From: Candidatus Saccharimonadia bacterium
GTDB taxonomy: Bacteria; Patescibacteriota; Saccharimonadia; Saccharimonadales; UBA4665
Assembly: GCA_023268595.1 (NCBI GenBank)
Contig: JALQUD010000005.1
Span: forward strand, 1-28,993
Direction of reading: 5' to 3'
DNA length: 28,993 nt
Positions 1 to 6,701 of this stretch are shown one piece after another. Both the position numbers and the translations under genes were made by a program. The notes beneath the pieces were generated by a model that was not told the DNA's origin, ran no database searches, and saw only the letters and a program-made list of their open reading frames with translations. Position 1 is the first letter of the stretch, and every line of letters starts with the position of its first letter.

Positions 1-25
1 ACGACGCATGCCCCGTGGGCAATGG

Positions 26-2362
26 TTACGGGATTGCCGTAGCCTCTGCCAGGACCGGTATGGCCATAGCCCCTTCCCTGTCATCCTTATTCCAGCTGAA
101 CGCCATGCCGATACCTACCACGCAGAAGAACAACGAGGAGTACAGCACCGCCATCCTCAGCGGCTCAGACACCAGCTGGAATACTGGGATCAGTAGCGCA
201 TGGCGCCAACTTTCTCCGGACATCACCAGCGCCATGGACAACTGGATCGCGTGGACAGCCAGGATGATACCCAGCACGATTGCTGGACCTTCCCAGAAAC
301 CACGGTACAGCTGCATAGCCAACGAGGCCAACAGCATCGGCATGAATACTACCGTGATAGCCAATGAGACCACGTTGTACCACAGAGCCGCTCCGAGCGC
401 CATCGTGACCGGTCGGACCAACTGCCTACGGTGGACGTACAACACCTGAAAGTAACCGAACACCCAGCGCAAACGCTGCTTGTATAGCGCCTGGACTGTG
501 ACCGGCACTTCAGTGATCGCTATCGCACGATTCTCCTGTCTGGCCGTATAACCCAGCTCACGGATGGACAACGTCATGTCGGCGTCTTCAGCCCGGGTAC
601 GGGTACTGAACAGTCCGGAGTCGCACAGCGCCTGACGGCGGTAGGCCGAGCACGCGCCAGGCGTCACCGAAATCGTACCGAGCAGGCTGTCGGCCGCCCG
701 GTTCAGACAGATGCCGACCAAGTACTCGGCGCTCTGCCACCAAGTGAGCAGCCTTCGACCACGGTTGCCGACACGTACATGCCCACCGACGACTCCGACC
801 GACGGGTCGGCGAAATGACGGACGAGCCGGGCGACGGTCTGCGGCTGGAACAGCGTGTCGCCGTCCATGGTGATGATGATGTCGCCCTGCGCACGGCTGA
901 TACCGTGGTTAAGCGCCACCGCCTTGCCTTGGTTGGCCTGCCGATACACTCTGATGTTGATGTTCGGCGTGCGATCGGCGAATTCTTGCGCCAGACGGGC
1001 TGTCCCATCGGTCGAGCCATCATCGATGACGATGACTTCGATATTCCGATAGGTCCGCCTGACCAGTGAACTGAGCGTAGCAACGATGATCTTGCCCTCG
1101 TTGAAGACCGGTACGATCACGCTGGTTAGCGGTTGGTAGCTGCCGTCGAATCGTCGCTTGCGGGCCTTGCGCTCGTGGATCAGTGCCGACAGAGTGAACG
1201 TCATAGTCGACACCACGAACAGGACCGCACCGACGAGCGTGACGTAGCGGATGACAGCTACCGGCAGAACATTCATCAGACGGTAGCCTTCGAACGCCAT
1301 CAGATCATCGGTCGAGACCTTGGAGGCCATCAACGGCCGATACTGTTCCGGCAGCAATGACGACATGGTCGTGAAGCTGTACCCTTGGGCACGGGCTTCG
1401 ATGATCAGCCGGCGAAGCATATCCGCTGTCGACGAACGGTTGCCGCCGCCATCGTGCATAACGATGACGTGACCTTGGCCGTCCAGCTTTGGAGTATCTA
1501 GCACGGCACCCGGGTGCTGCGCTTCGACCTCCCAGTCATAGGTGTCGATGTCGAAGTCGGCCTGAATGAATCCCAGCTGCTGGCCGGTCAGTACTGCCAG
1601 CGGCTTGAGTTCAGCCTGGCTTTCGGGAATCCGCCAGACGGACGACTCATAGTTGGCCGCCGAACGGATCATCTGCTGCGCTTGCAACAGTTGCCTGCGG
1701 TTCACCTCGTCACTCTGACCATAGAAGTCAGGTGTGTGATCCATGGTGTGTCCGGCAATCATGTGGCCTTCGGCCAGCTCGCGCTGCACAAGACCAGGCT
1801 CCCGGGCGACATTCGCACCGATAGTGAAGAACGTTGCCGGCACTCCGTATTCCTTGAGCACGTCGAGGATCTCAGGCGTGTTCACGGGGTGGGGGCCGTC
1901 GTCGAACGTCAGCATCAGCTGCTTGTCTGCCGGACGGCCGAACCGCTCCATGGCATACGAGGCATCCTTGATGATGGCAACCTCGTCAGGGGTAGCGTCA
2001 CGCCAGATCTGGACACTGAACGGATCACGCAGCATGGTGCGTCCGTCAGCTCTGACGACACGCGCCACGCGCGTCAGAACTCCATGGGCCGTATCGCCGA
2101 TGAGCGGCACGGACCGGCTGGTAGCCACTTGGCGCGGGAAGCCAGGCTTCTGACTTTCATCGAGCTCAGCTGCCAGCATCGGCGTCGCAGATACGGAGGC
2201 CATGCTCAGGTTCATCAGAACCGGTGAGGCAGCACTCAGCAGCAGCACGAGCACGATGGCCAACAGCAGCAGTGAGCGGCGGCGCTTGCCGTCCGCATCA
2301 TGGAAGACCTGCCCAGGCTCGAAACCGTCAGACTTCATGGAAGACTTCGTGATACGTGTCAC
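26..2362 (-). CDS. Fused NodB-type polysaccharide deacetylase and family 2 glycosyltransferase, membrane-bound
   Basis: This 778-residue protein probably makes and/or deacetylates an envelope polysaccharide. After a hydrophobic segment at about 30-48 comes a NodB domain with TFDDGPHP (152-159), the metal-binding AGHTMDHT (203-210) and MHDGGG (302-307). A second membrane segment (about 368-395) leads to a GT2 domain with IDDGST (446-451), the DxD-type MDGDT (499-503), AEDADM (591-596) and QRLRW (629-633), typical of processive synthases such as hyaluronan, cellulose or PNAG synthases. The C-terminus holds several more membrane helices. The usual NodB RxPY motif appears as WRIPE (243-247), so the Tyr position is changed. 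The start is GTG, chosen because GAAGGG lies 7 nt before it. Deacetylase-GT2 fusions of this layout are known in several bacteria; the exact polymer cannot be read from sequence. Confidence 0.9.
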   Translation of the reverse strand: MTRITKSSMKSDGFEPGQVFHDADGKRRRSLLLLAIVLVLLLSAASPVLMNLSMASVSATPMLAAELDESQKPGFPRQVATSRSVPLIGDTAHGVLTRVARVVRADGRTMLRDPFSVQIWRDATPDEVAIIKDASYAMERFGRPADKQLMLTFDDGPHPVNTPEILDVLKEYGVPATFFTIGANVAREPGLVQRELAEGHMIAGHTMDHTPDFYGQSDEVNRRQLLQAQQMIRSAANYESSVWRIPESQAELKPLAVLTGQQLGFIQADFDIDTYDWEVEAQHPGAVLDTPKLDGQGHVIVMHDGGGNRSSTADMLRRLIIEARAQGYSFTTMSSLLPEQYRPLMASKVSTDDLMAFEGYRLMNVLPVAVIRYVTLVGAVLFVVSTMTFTLSALIHERKARKRRFDGSYQPLTSVIVPVFNEGKIIVATLSSLVRRTYRNIEVIVIDDGSTDGTARLAQEFADRTPNINIRVYRQANQGKAVALNHGISRAQGDIIITMDGDTLFQPQTVARLVRHFADPSVGVVGGHVRVGNRGRRLLTWWQSAEYLVGICLNRAADSLLGTISVTPGACSAYRRQALCDSGLFSTRTRAEDADMTLSIRELGYTARQENRAIAITEVPVTVQALYKQRLRWVFGYFQVLYVHRRQLVRPVTMALGAALWYNVVSLAITVVFMPMLLASLAMQLYRGFWEGPAIVLGIILAVHAIQLSMALVMSGESWRHALLIPVFQLVSEPLRMAVLYSSLFFCVVGIGMAFSWNKDDREGAMAIPVLAEATAIP

Positions 2363-2513
2363 GGAATTGCCCTTCGATCAGATTGGAAGTCGGGGGGGTG
2401 TCGGGTAGGACGATGAGTTAAGGGACTGGATGACGGTTAGTTACCGTTCCTAGCTTGAACTATCCCATAAATTATCTTTTTTTTACAACTTTTTATCCCT
2501 GTGAGTTTTGTCA
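2363..2513. other. Intergenic region between metK and the deacetylase-GT2 gene
   Basis: This 151-bp gap contains an A/T tract and, read on the minus strand, a possible promoter for the downstream gene: TTGTAA, 18 nt, GATAGT. It also has a 5-bp hairpin (ACGGT-tagtt-ACCGT) near 2431-2446. No terminator with a U-run was seen for metK, so read-through is possible. Confidence 0.3.
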
Positions 2514-3656
2514 TTACGCCTCGACGCGCTCCCATGGCAAATCCTTATCGCCGAAGTGGCCATAGGCACTGGTGGCCGAGTAGATCGGCCGTGCCAGGTC
2601 GAGCTTGGCAATGATGCCCTTGACGGAGGTATCGATCAACCGGTCCTTGAAAGCGTGCAGCTCGGCTTCGCTGACCGTGGCCGTACCAAAGGTCTCGATG
2701 GTCTGCATCAGTGGCTTAGGCTGACCGATGACGTACGCCAGACCGACTTCACACTTGGTGGCCAGACCGGCTGCCACGATGTTCTTGGCGATGTAACGCG
2801 CAGCATACGCCCCGCTGCGGTCGACCTTGGACGGGTCCTTACCGCTGAAAGCACCGCCGCCGACCCGGGCATAGCCGCCATACGTGTCAACCACGATCTT
2901 ACGCCCGGTCAGGCCGGCATCGCTTTCCGGACCCGGAATGTGCCACAGACCGGTGCCGTTGATAACGATGTCATCGTCTGCCGGCAATGCCAGACCATAC
3001 TGTTCCAGGATGGGCGTGAAGACCTGGGCGATTATCTGCCCACGTACCTCTTCAGCGGTCGTGTCTTCGTGGTGCGCCACCGCAGCCACTAATTTTTCAA
3101 TAGCCACCGGCTTGCCATTTTCATACCGCACGGTCACCTGGGCCTTGCCGTCAGGGCGCAGCCATTGCAGCGTACCGTCCTCACGCACCTGGTCAATCCG
3201 GCGGGTCAGCGCGTGCGCCAGCGTGATAGGCAACGGCATCAGCTCCGGCGTATCGTCACAGGCGTAGCCGAACATCATACCCTGGTCGCCGGCACCGATG
3301 TCATCACTACGGTTGACGCCCAGGGCGATTTCCGGCGATTGCTGGTGCACATCGTTAGTGAAGCTCGATTCCTGGCTGAAACCCCAGTCGGGATTGGTAT
3401 AGCCCAGACGTTTGACAGTCTGACGGGCGATCTTTTCGTAATCGATATCGGCCGTGGTGTTGATCTCGCCGTACAGGTTGATCTGGTTAGCACCGGCGAC
3501 GGTTTCTATACCTGTCCGGCTATGCGGGTCCTGTGCTAGCGCGGCGTCGACGATGGCATCGCTGATGGCATCACAGATCTTGTCCGGATGCCCGGCGCAG
3601 ACCGACTCGGAAGTAAACAGCGTTACGTTGGTAGTGGTGTCGGCATTTTGGGCCAT
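2514..3656 (-). CDS. metK: S-adenosylmethionine synthetase
   Basis: Makes S-adenosylmethionine from methionine and ATP in the cytoplasm. At 380 residues it has normal family length. The ATP-binding GHPDK (22-26), GAGDQG (121-126) with the following MMFGYACDDT, and the glycine-rich GGGAFSGKDPSKVDRS with downstream AAR are all present. In the first motif the common T-E before GHPDK is C-A. The ATG start has GGAAGGA 9 nt upstream. The 5' leader carries a SAM-type riboswitch whose expression platform can mask this ribosome site, so feedback control by its own product is likely. Confidence 0.97.
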   Translation of the reverse strand: MAQNADTTTNVTLFTSESVCAGHPDKICDAISDAIVDAALAQDPHSRTGIETVAGANQINLYGEINTTADIDYEKIARQTVKRLGYTNPDWGFSQESSFTNDVHQQSPEIALGVNRSDDIGAGDQGMMFGYACDDTPELMPLPITLAHALTRRIDQVREDGTLQWLRPDGKAQVTVRYENGKPVAIEKLVAAVAHHEDTTAEEVRGQIIAQVFTPILEQYGLALPADDDIVINGTGLWHIPGPESDAGLTGRKIVVDTYGGYARVGGGAFSGKDPSKVDRSGAYAARYIAKNIVAAGLATKCEVGLAYVIGQPKPLMQTIETFGTATVSEAELHAFKDRLIDTSVKGIIAKLDLARPIYSATSAYGHFGDKDLPWERVEA

Positions 3657-3660
3657 ACAA

Positions 3661-3704
3661 AAATATCCTTCCCCCGCCAGCGCAGAGAAAGGATATCTTA
3701 TTGG
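3661..3704 (-). promoter_or_regulatory. Riboswitch expression platform: Shine-Dalgarno sequester of metK
   Basis: On the RNA (minus strand) ATATCCTT (plus 3689-3696) is an exact complement of AAGGATAT (plus 3663-3670), which contains the metK Shine-Dalgarno; pairing would hide it. The same ATATCCTTTC segment (plus 3687-3696) can instead pair with GGAAAGATAT (plus 3707-3716), which includes the 3' strand of aptamer helix P1. The two hairpins exclude each other. With SAM bound, P1 forms and the SD is sequestered; without SAM, the alternative hairpin frees it. This mechanism is inferred from pairing alone. Confidence 0.6.
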
Positions 3705-3834
3705 AAATATCTTTCCTGCCAGGCAGGACTAGATGGAGCACCTTATCCGCTTACATCACCCGATCCGATGACCGATTGAAAGATAGGTTGCTGGCAGGTC
3801 GTCGAGCTAGTTCTCTCGCTGCCTCTTTATATTT
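3705..3834 (-). promoter_or_regulatory. SAM-I-clan riboswitch aptamer upstream of metK
   Basis: Read 5' to 3' on the minus strand, the leader matches the SAM-I layout. P1 is AAATAT/ATATTT (plus 3829-3834 with 3705-3710). A TATAAAGAG junction follows, then P2 GGCAG/CTGCC (plus 3819-3823 with 3793-3797) with a kink-turn-like CGA/GACGA. The conserved GCCAGCAACC comes next, then P3 CCTATC/GATAAGG with a long variable arm, then GGTGC, and last a P4 hairpin ending in AAAGAT. The P2 loop ACTAG (plus 3807-3811) is the exact complement of CTAGT in J3/4 (plus 3728-3732), the position of the SAM-I pseudoknot. The usual AAUU of J3/4 is replaced, so it may be a variant class. Its place before metK fits. 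Confidence 0.75.
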
Positions 3835-3855
3835 ATTCAATTGTTAAGCCCTTGT

Positions 3856-3886
3856 ATCGTAGCATGCCGCAACTGCCGGCTGTCAA
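3856..3886 (-). promoter_or_regulatory. Promoter of metK
   Basis: On the minus strand a consensus -35 TTGACA (plus 3881-3886) is followed after 19 nt by TACGAT (plus 3856-3861), preceded by TG one base upstream (extended -10, TGcTACGAT). Transcription would begin near 3849, a few bases before riboswitch helix P1. The -35 overlaps the stop codon of the upstream small membrane gene. Confidence 0.6.
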
Positions 3887-4065
3887 CGAAGCTTCGTAGC
3901 GTTTTCGTCGACGGCCGGGTCTGCTATCTGTTGCGCCCGCTCAGCGGCTTGGCCATAGGCGTCCGCCATGTTGTTCAGTTGTGGCACGACCATAGCCTGC
4001 AGAGCCAGCACCGGCAGCATAGCCAGGATGGCGACGAATGATATCGTTACAATGATTTTGACCAT
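3883..4065 (-). CDS. Small single-pass membrane protein, unknown
   Basis: A 60-residue ORF. The N-terminal 30 residues form one hydrophobic segment with a lysine at position 3, which could be a signal anchor. The rest is short, polar and alanine/glutamate-rich (AYGQAAERAQQ). No family is recognised. The start is taken as ATG; a GTG lies one codon upstream. A GATAGT -10-like hexamer sits 8 nt before the ATG and there is no clear Shine-Dalgarno, which fits the leaderless pattern seen elsewhere in the window. It ends at the metK promoter. It may be real but is short. Confidence 0.45.
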   Translation of the reverse strand: MVKIIVTISFVAILAMLPVLALQAMVVPQLNNMADAYGQAAERAQQIADPAVDENATKLR

Positions 4066-4068
4066 CAC

Positions 4069-4397
4069 GCCATACTATCATCATGTTGTAATTATGTAAA
4101 ATGCTCATGCTTGCTACTACACCCCTGTTAATAAAAGCAATAGCGGCGCTACAATTTGACAACATATATCATTATTGAGATACTGCAATAGCTTGCAGGT
4201 AGAGCCGGTATTCTCCGATTACCATCAGAAGCTCCCTACGAGTGCACCTTGGCAGGCGTAAGACACAGCCATTACGACATGTCCCACCTATCAACGTTGC
4301 ACTCTCTTCCGTTTCTTGTCCATATCAGACGTGGCACCAAAACCACGTTGCAAAACCCCATCACCGACCGCAACACCGACTGCACCAGGGAGCCATC
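4069..4397. other. Gene-poor stretch with plus-strand promoter and no recognised RNA
   Basis: No convincing ORF lies here. A plus-strand promoter is at 4156-4184. A 6-bp hairpin (ACGTGG/CCACGT) lies near 4330-4349 and short direct repeats around GTTGCA occur near 4300 and 4346. The roughly 200-nt leader before the 34-residue ORF could hold a small RNA, but no known class was recognised. Confidence 0.3.
4156..4184 (+). promoter_or_regulatory. Plus-strand sigma70-type promoter
   Basis: TTGACA (4156-4161), a 17-nt spacer and GATACT (4179-4184) make a near-consensus promoter. Transcription would begin near 4191 and run toward the small ORF at 4398, leaving a long 5' leader. Confidence 0.5.
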
Positions 4398-4502
4398 ATG
4401 AAGTGCACCGACCCCAACAAGCCCCGCGACAACAAGCTCTCCCCGGTCAAGACCAACAGCGGCTGGCCCAAGGAGAACAAGGACAAGAACGGGAAGAAGT
4501 AA
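4398..4502 (+). CDS. 34-residue lysine-rich hypothetical protein
   Basis: A short ORF whose product begins MKCTDPNKPRDNK and ends in KDKNGKK. It is basic and hydrophilic, with one Cys and one Trp. Support comes from GGGAG 6 nt before the ATG, third codon positions that are nearly all G or C as in the longer genes here, and an upstream promoter at 4156. The flanking sequence in the same frame does not look coding. No family is recognised; a small regulatory or nucleic-acid-binding peptide is possible. Confidence 0.4.
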   Translation: MKCTDPNKPRDNKLSPVKTNSGWPKENKDKNGKK

Positions 4503-4594
4503 CCACCTGGACATCTGATACTCGAATCATCCAGCGTTACTTCGCACAACTGAATAGGGAGACTGTCGGGCTTACGGAAGATATACGGGTATAC

Positions 4595-4613
4595 GGTTCG
4601 CAATCCGCGAACC
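4595..4613. repeat. Perfect 7-bp inverted repeat
   Basis: GGTTCGC-aatcc-GCGAACC forms a 7-bp stem with a 5-nt loop, downstream of the 34-residue ORF. No T-run follows, so a classic terminator is unlikely. It could be an operator or an RNA processing hairpin. Confidence 0.35.
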
Positions 4614-4675
4614 ACCCACTCCGTTATCTACGCCTGCCATTCTCCCCATTATTAACACATATCTCGCACCTAAGC

Positions 4676-4705
4676 CTGGCATTTCAAATCATTTTTTGCT
4701 ATACT
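4676..4705 (+). promoter_or_regulatory. Probable promoter of tRNA-Gln
   Basis: CTGGCA (4676-4681), 18 nt including a T-run, then TATACT (4700-4705). Transcription from about 4712 would give a 5' leader of roughly 76 nt before the tRNA. Confidence 0.45.
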
Positions 4706-4787
4706 CTCATCTTGTAATAGGTGAAACCAGACCTTCCGACTGCCGCTATGGCACAGCGGATGGCACCTACACCACAATCACACCCAT

Positions 4788-4861
4788 TGGGGATTGGCCA
4801 AGTGGTAAGGCAGTGGGTTCTGGTCCCATGATCGGGGGTTCGAATCCCTCATCCCCAGCCA
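4788..4861 (+). tRNA. tRNA-Gln (anticodon CTG)
   Basis: A full cloverleaf can be drawn. The acceptor stem is TGGGGAT/ATCCCCA with discriminator G and encoded CCA. The D arm is GCC/GGC around AAGTGGTAA. The anticodon stem GTGGG/CCCAT encloses loop TTCTGGT, giving anticodon CTG for CAG codons. The T arm is GGGGG-TTCGAAT-CCCTC. Partial copies of its 3' end recur at 5006 and 6642, which marks it as a probable integration target. Confidence 0.93.
4840..4860 (+). repeat. tRNA 3' end, putative att core copy 1
   Basis: The segment tcgaatccctcatccccagcc is the T loop through acceptor 3' strand of tRNA-Gln. It matches copy 2 (5006-5026) at 20 of 21 positions and copy 3 (6642-6657) over 16 of 16. Confidence 0.6.
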
Positions 4862-4898
4862 TATAAAAAGCTCAGGCGCATGTCTGAGCTTTTTATAT
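4861..4898 (+). terminator. Strong intrinsic terminator after tRNA-Gln
   Basis: A perfect 15-bp stem (4861-4875 with 4884-4898) and 8-nt loop end in TTTTTATAT, starting at the last base of the tRNA CCA. The matching A-run on the other side makes it usable in both directions. Confidence 0.85.
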
Positions 4899-4921
4899 TG
4901 TTCTTGAAGGGATTCGAACGC

Positions 4922-5003
4922 GCATGCCGGTGGCATGCAGCCGCCCGTAGCCCGGCGACCATGGGGGCCGGGTTGCCTGAGCCAGCTGTTTGCTGGCAGG
5001 CAA
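4922..5003. repeat. Run of three hairpins after the tRNA terminator
   Basis: Three inverted repeats follow in series: GCATGCC-ggt-GGCATGC (4922-4938); CCCGGC/GCCGGG (4951-4956 with 4967-4972); and TTGCCT-GCCAGC pairing with GCTGGC-AGGCAA (4973-5003) with a 2-nt bulge. The block lies between GGGATTCGAAC at 4910-4920, an inverted echo of the tRNA T arm, and att copy 2. It could be a structured RNA, a recombination site or a degraded tRNA-like sequence. Confidence 0.45.
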
Positions 5004-5005
5004 GG

Positions 5006-5026
5006 TCAAATCCCTCATCCCCAGCC
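5006..5026 (+). repeat. Partial duplicate of tRNA-Gln 3' end, putative att copy 2
   Basis: The segment tcaaatccctcatccccagcc differs at one base from the tRNA 3' end at 4840-4860 and keeps the GCC of the GCCA tail. It is not part of a second complete tRNA. The following 218 bases to 5244 hold no recognisable feature. Confidence 0.55.
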
Positions 5027-5244
5027 GTAAGTCCCGCAAGCTCCGGCATAGGGGATTTTTACTTCTACAGATGGTATTCGCAGAGTGAGCTTTAAGCAGT
5101 CGGGTGTTCCAGAACATATTGGAGCTGTGCTTTTGATGTATGCGAATCGCCAAGCCAAAATATTCCAGGTCCAGACTTAGCAGTACTCAAAACTCTATAA
5201 GCCTTACCCTACCATGAGCACAAGAGGGATAGGCTCAATAGTTG

Positions 5245-6504
5245 CTAAGCGACACCGAGTGCACCCAAGGGTATGACATTAATACCGTCAGGACGGGTGT
5301 AAGCATAGCCAGAACCTGTCACCACGTTCAGGGATGTGACTTTGACTCTCGACGTGTCCAGGTTGTCGTGGAATGCCAGTAAATTCCTGGCAGCTTCGTC
5401 TACGTAGCCTTCGCCAAGCTTCACTTCAAACGCAGCCACGTCCCCGTTAGGCTTTTGGACTATAGCGTCCACTTCCAGACCAGATGAATCACGATAGTAT
5501 CGCACTTCAGCATCAAGCGTTTGGGCATACACGCGTAGGTCATGGATTGCCAGCGACTCAAATAAGAAGCCTGTGTAATTAAGGTTGTTCAGCAGCGCCG
5601 TACCGTCCAAGCCTAAAGCCGCTACAGCCAGCGAGACATCTGCAAAATGCCGTTTCGGTGTCTTGCGTAAAGCAGCGCTGGAACGGATGTGTGTATTCCA
5701 GGCTGGCTGGTCTTCTATGACCATAAGCCTATCCAGCGCATCCAGGTAGTCAGTCACCGTCGGGCGCGACAGCTCCTCATTTCCCGCTGTTTGGATATCT
5801 TTGACGAAAGTCGTAACCTCCGTGATGGCCGATACATTACGTGCGATGGATCGCACCAACTGCCGCACCTTACCAGGGTCACGCCTAACATCGGACACCC
5901 GGCTCATGTCGACTTCGGCAAGCAATCTGACATAGCCGGCATTAATCCGGCGCGCACCGGCTTCATCGACACCGACCAGTTCCGGCCAACCACCGATTAC
6001 CATGCGTCGGATAATCTCTTGGACCGGCAACCTGTATTCCTTTGCATCGATCTTGCCATTGACAGTCAGTATACTGTCTAGGTTCACATAACCATCACTA
6101 TAGCCAAGTTCTTGCCATGATAGCGTGCGCATAGGCAGCACGACGAACCTGCCGGCACCGGAATGCGTCAAGGACGATTCATCAGGCGTCGAAGAACCAG
6201 TCAGTATGAACTGCCCTTTTCCGTTGCGCTCATCCACTGCGTGGCGGACATAGTCCCAGAGTCTGGGCTGGACTTGCCACTCGTCCAATAGGCGTGGAGT
6301 TTCACCGGTGAGCAGCACACCCGGGTCCACGGCCATCAGATTAGCCACATTCTGATCGGTATCGACCCGGAGCACGCTTTTAGCACGCTGCAAGGCAGTC
6401 TGCGTTTTACCGCAAGCCTTCGGGCCTCGCATAACAACCGCCCCAGCATAGCTGAGCGCACTATCCAGTTCATCGTCAACTATCCGTCGGATATAGTGTT
6501 TCAT
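5245..6504 (-). CDS. AAA-family ATPase with C-terminal DUF4143 (nuclease-like) domain
   Basis: A 419-residue protein of the AAA_14/DUF4143 family. It has a P-loop GPKACGKT (27-34), a Walker B-like RLLDEWQ, a sensor ILTGSS, and near the C-terminus LEVDAIV followed by AAFEVKLG, the D...ExK pattern of PD-(D/E)xK nuclease folds that gives DUF4143 its nuclease-like look. These proteins are common on mobile and accessory DNA; their function is mostly unproven. The ATG at 6504 is preferred over a GTG two codons upstream because TATATT with TGG before it (extended -10) lies 7 nt before the ATG and no Shine-Dalgarno is present. Three 23-bp-spaced TTTACAT repeats lie upstream. It is the only gene of the putative tRNA island. 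Confidence 0.88.
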   Translation of the reverse strand: MKHYIRRIVDDELDSALSYAGAVVMRGPKACGKTQTALQRAKSVLRVDTDQNVANLMAVDPGVLLTGETPRLLDEWQVQPRLWDYVRHAVDERNGKGQFILTGSSTPDESSLTHSGAGRFVVLPMRTLSWQELGYSDGYVNLDSILTVNGKIDAKEYRLPVQEIIRRMVIGGWPELVGVDEAGARRINAGYVRLLAEVDMSRVSDVRRDPGKVRQLVRSIARNVSAITEVTTFVKDIQTAGNEELSRPTVTDYLDALDRLMVIEDQPAWNTHIRSSAALRKTPKRHFADVSLAVAALGLDGTALLNNLNYTGFLFESLAIHDLRVYAQTLDAEVRYYRDSSGLEVDAIVQKPNGDVAAFEVKLGEGYVDEAARNLLAFHDNLDTSRVKVTSLNVVTGSGYAYTRPDGINVIPLGALGVA

Positions 6505-6511
6505 ACACACA

Positions 6512-6579
6512 AATATACCATACGACTTTACATATTTTGACGTTTTTAGTTTACATTTTTGGAGCGAATCATTTTACAT
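6512..6579 (-). promoter_or_regulatory. Leaderless promoter with three 23-bp-spaced TTTACAT repeats
   Basis: On the minus strand TGG-TATATT (the TATATT at plus 6512-6517) lies 7 nt before the ATPase ATG. Upstream, TTTACAT occurs at 6527-6533, 6550-6556 and 6573-6579, exactly 23 bp apart and in the same direction. The nearest copy falls inside the expected -35/-10 spacer. This fits a repressor operator array, perhaps for the island's own protein, or binding sites for a recombinase. Confidence 0.5.
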
Positions 6580-6641
6580 ATTATGAACGCTTATGACTTG
6601 TGGATAGTTGCGATTCAGCGGACGCACCGCCAGAACACAGG

Positions 6642-6657
6642 TCGAATCCCTCATCCC
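6642..6657 (+). repeat. Partial duplicate of tRNA-Gln 3' end, putative att copy 3
   Basis: The segment tcgaatccctcatccc is identical to tRNA positions 4840-4855. After it the sequence departs from the tRNA, as expected at the far end of an insertion. Confidence 0.55.
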
Positions 6658-6689
6658 ACATATCACTTATCATCAACGCCATCACGGTG

Positions 6690-6701
6690 TATGCTAATAC
6701 A
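6690..6701 (+). promoter_or_regulatory. -10 element placed for a leaderless transcript
   Basis: TATGCT (6690-6695) lies 6 nt before the ATG at 6702, with a weak -35 TTATCA 17 nt further upstream (6667-6672). No Shine-Dalgarno is present. Confidence 0.45.

Larger units (their letters stand above)
4861..6657. mobile_element. Putative small island inserted at tRNA-Gln, bounded by tRNA 3'-end repeats
   Basis: Three direct copies of the tRNA 3' end lie at 4840, 5006 and 6642. The 1.6-kb stretch between copies 2 and 3 carries one gene, the DUF4143 ATPase, and A/T-rich control DNA unlike its surroundings. Copies 2 and 3 share a GGTC flank the tRNA copy lacks. No integrase is inside, so this would be a remnant, a satellite moved in trans, or two successive insertions. 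Simple local duplication cannot be excluded. Confidence 0.4.

Noticed and set aside
1514..2227. A 237-codon plus-strand ORF opposite the deacetylase gene
   Set aside because: Antisense shadow; no ribosome site and no recognisable domain.
2500..2515. TGTGAGTTTTGTCATT as a further Crp-type site
   Set aside because: The second half does not match, and it lies about 145 bp from the next start with no -10 at the 30-bp distance.
4242..4397. Upstream extension of the 34-residue ORF to a GTG at 4242
   Set aside because: The added residues are rich in His, Pro and Arg with unlike codon use, and no ribosome site precedes the GTG; the ATG at 4398 has one.
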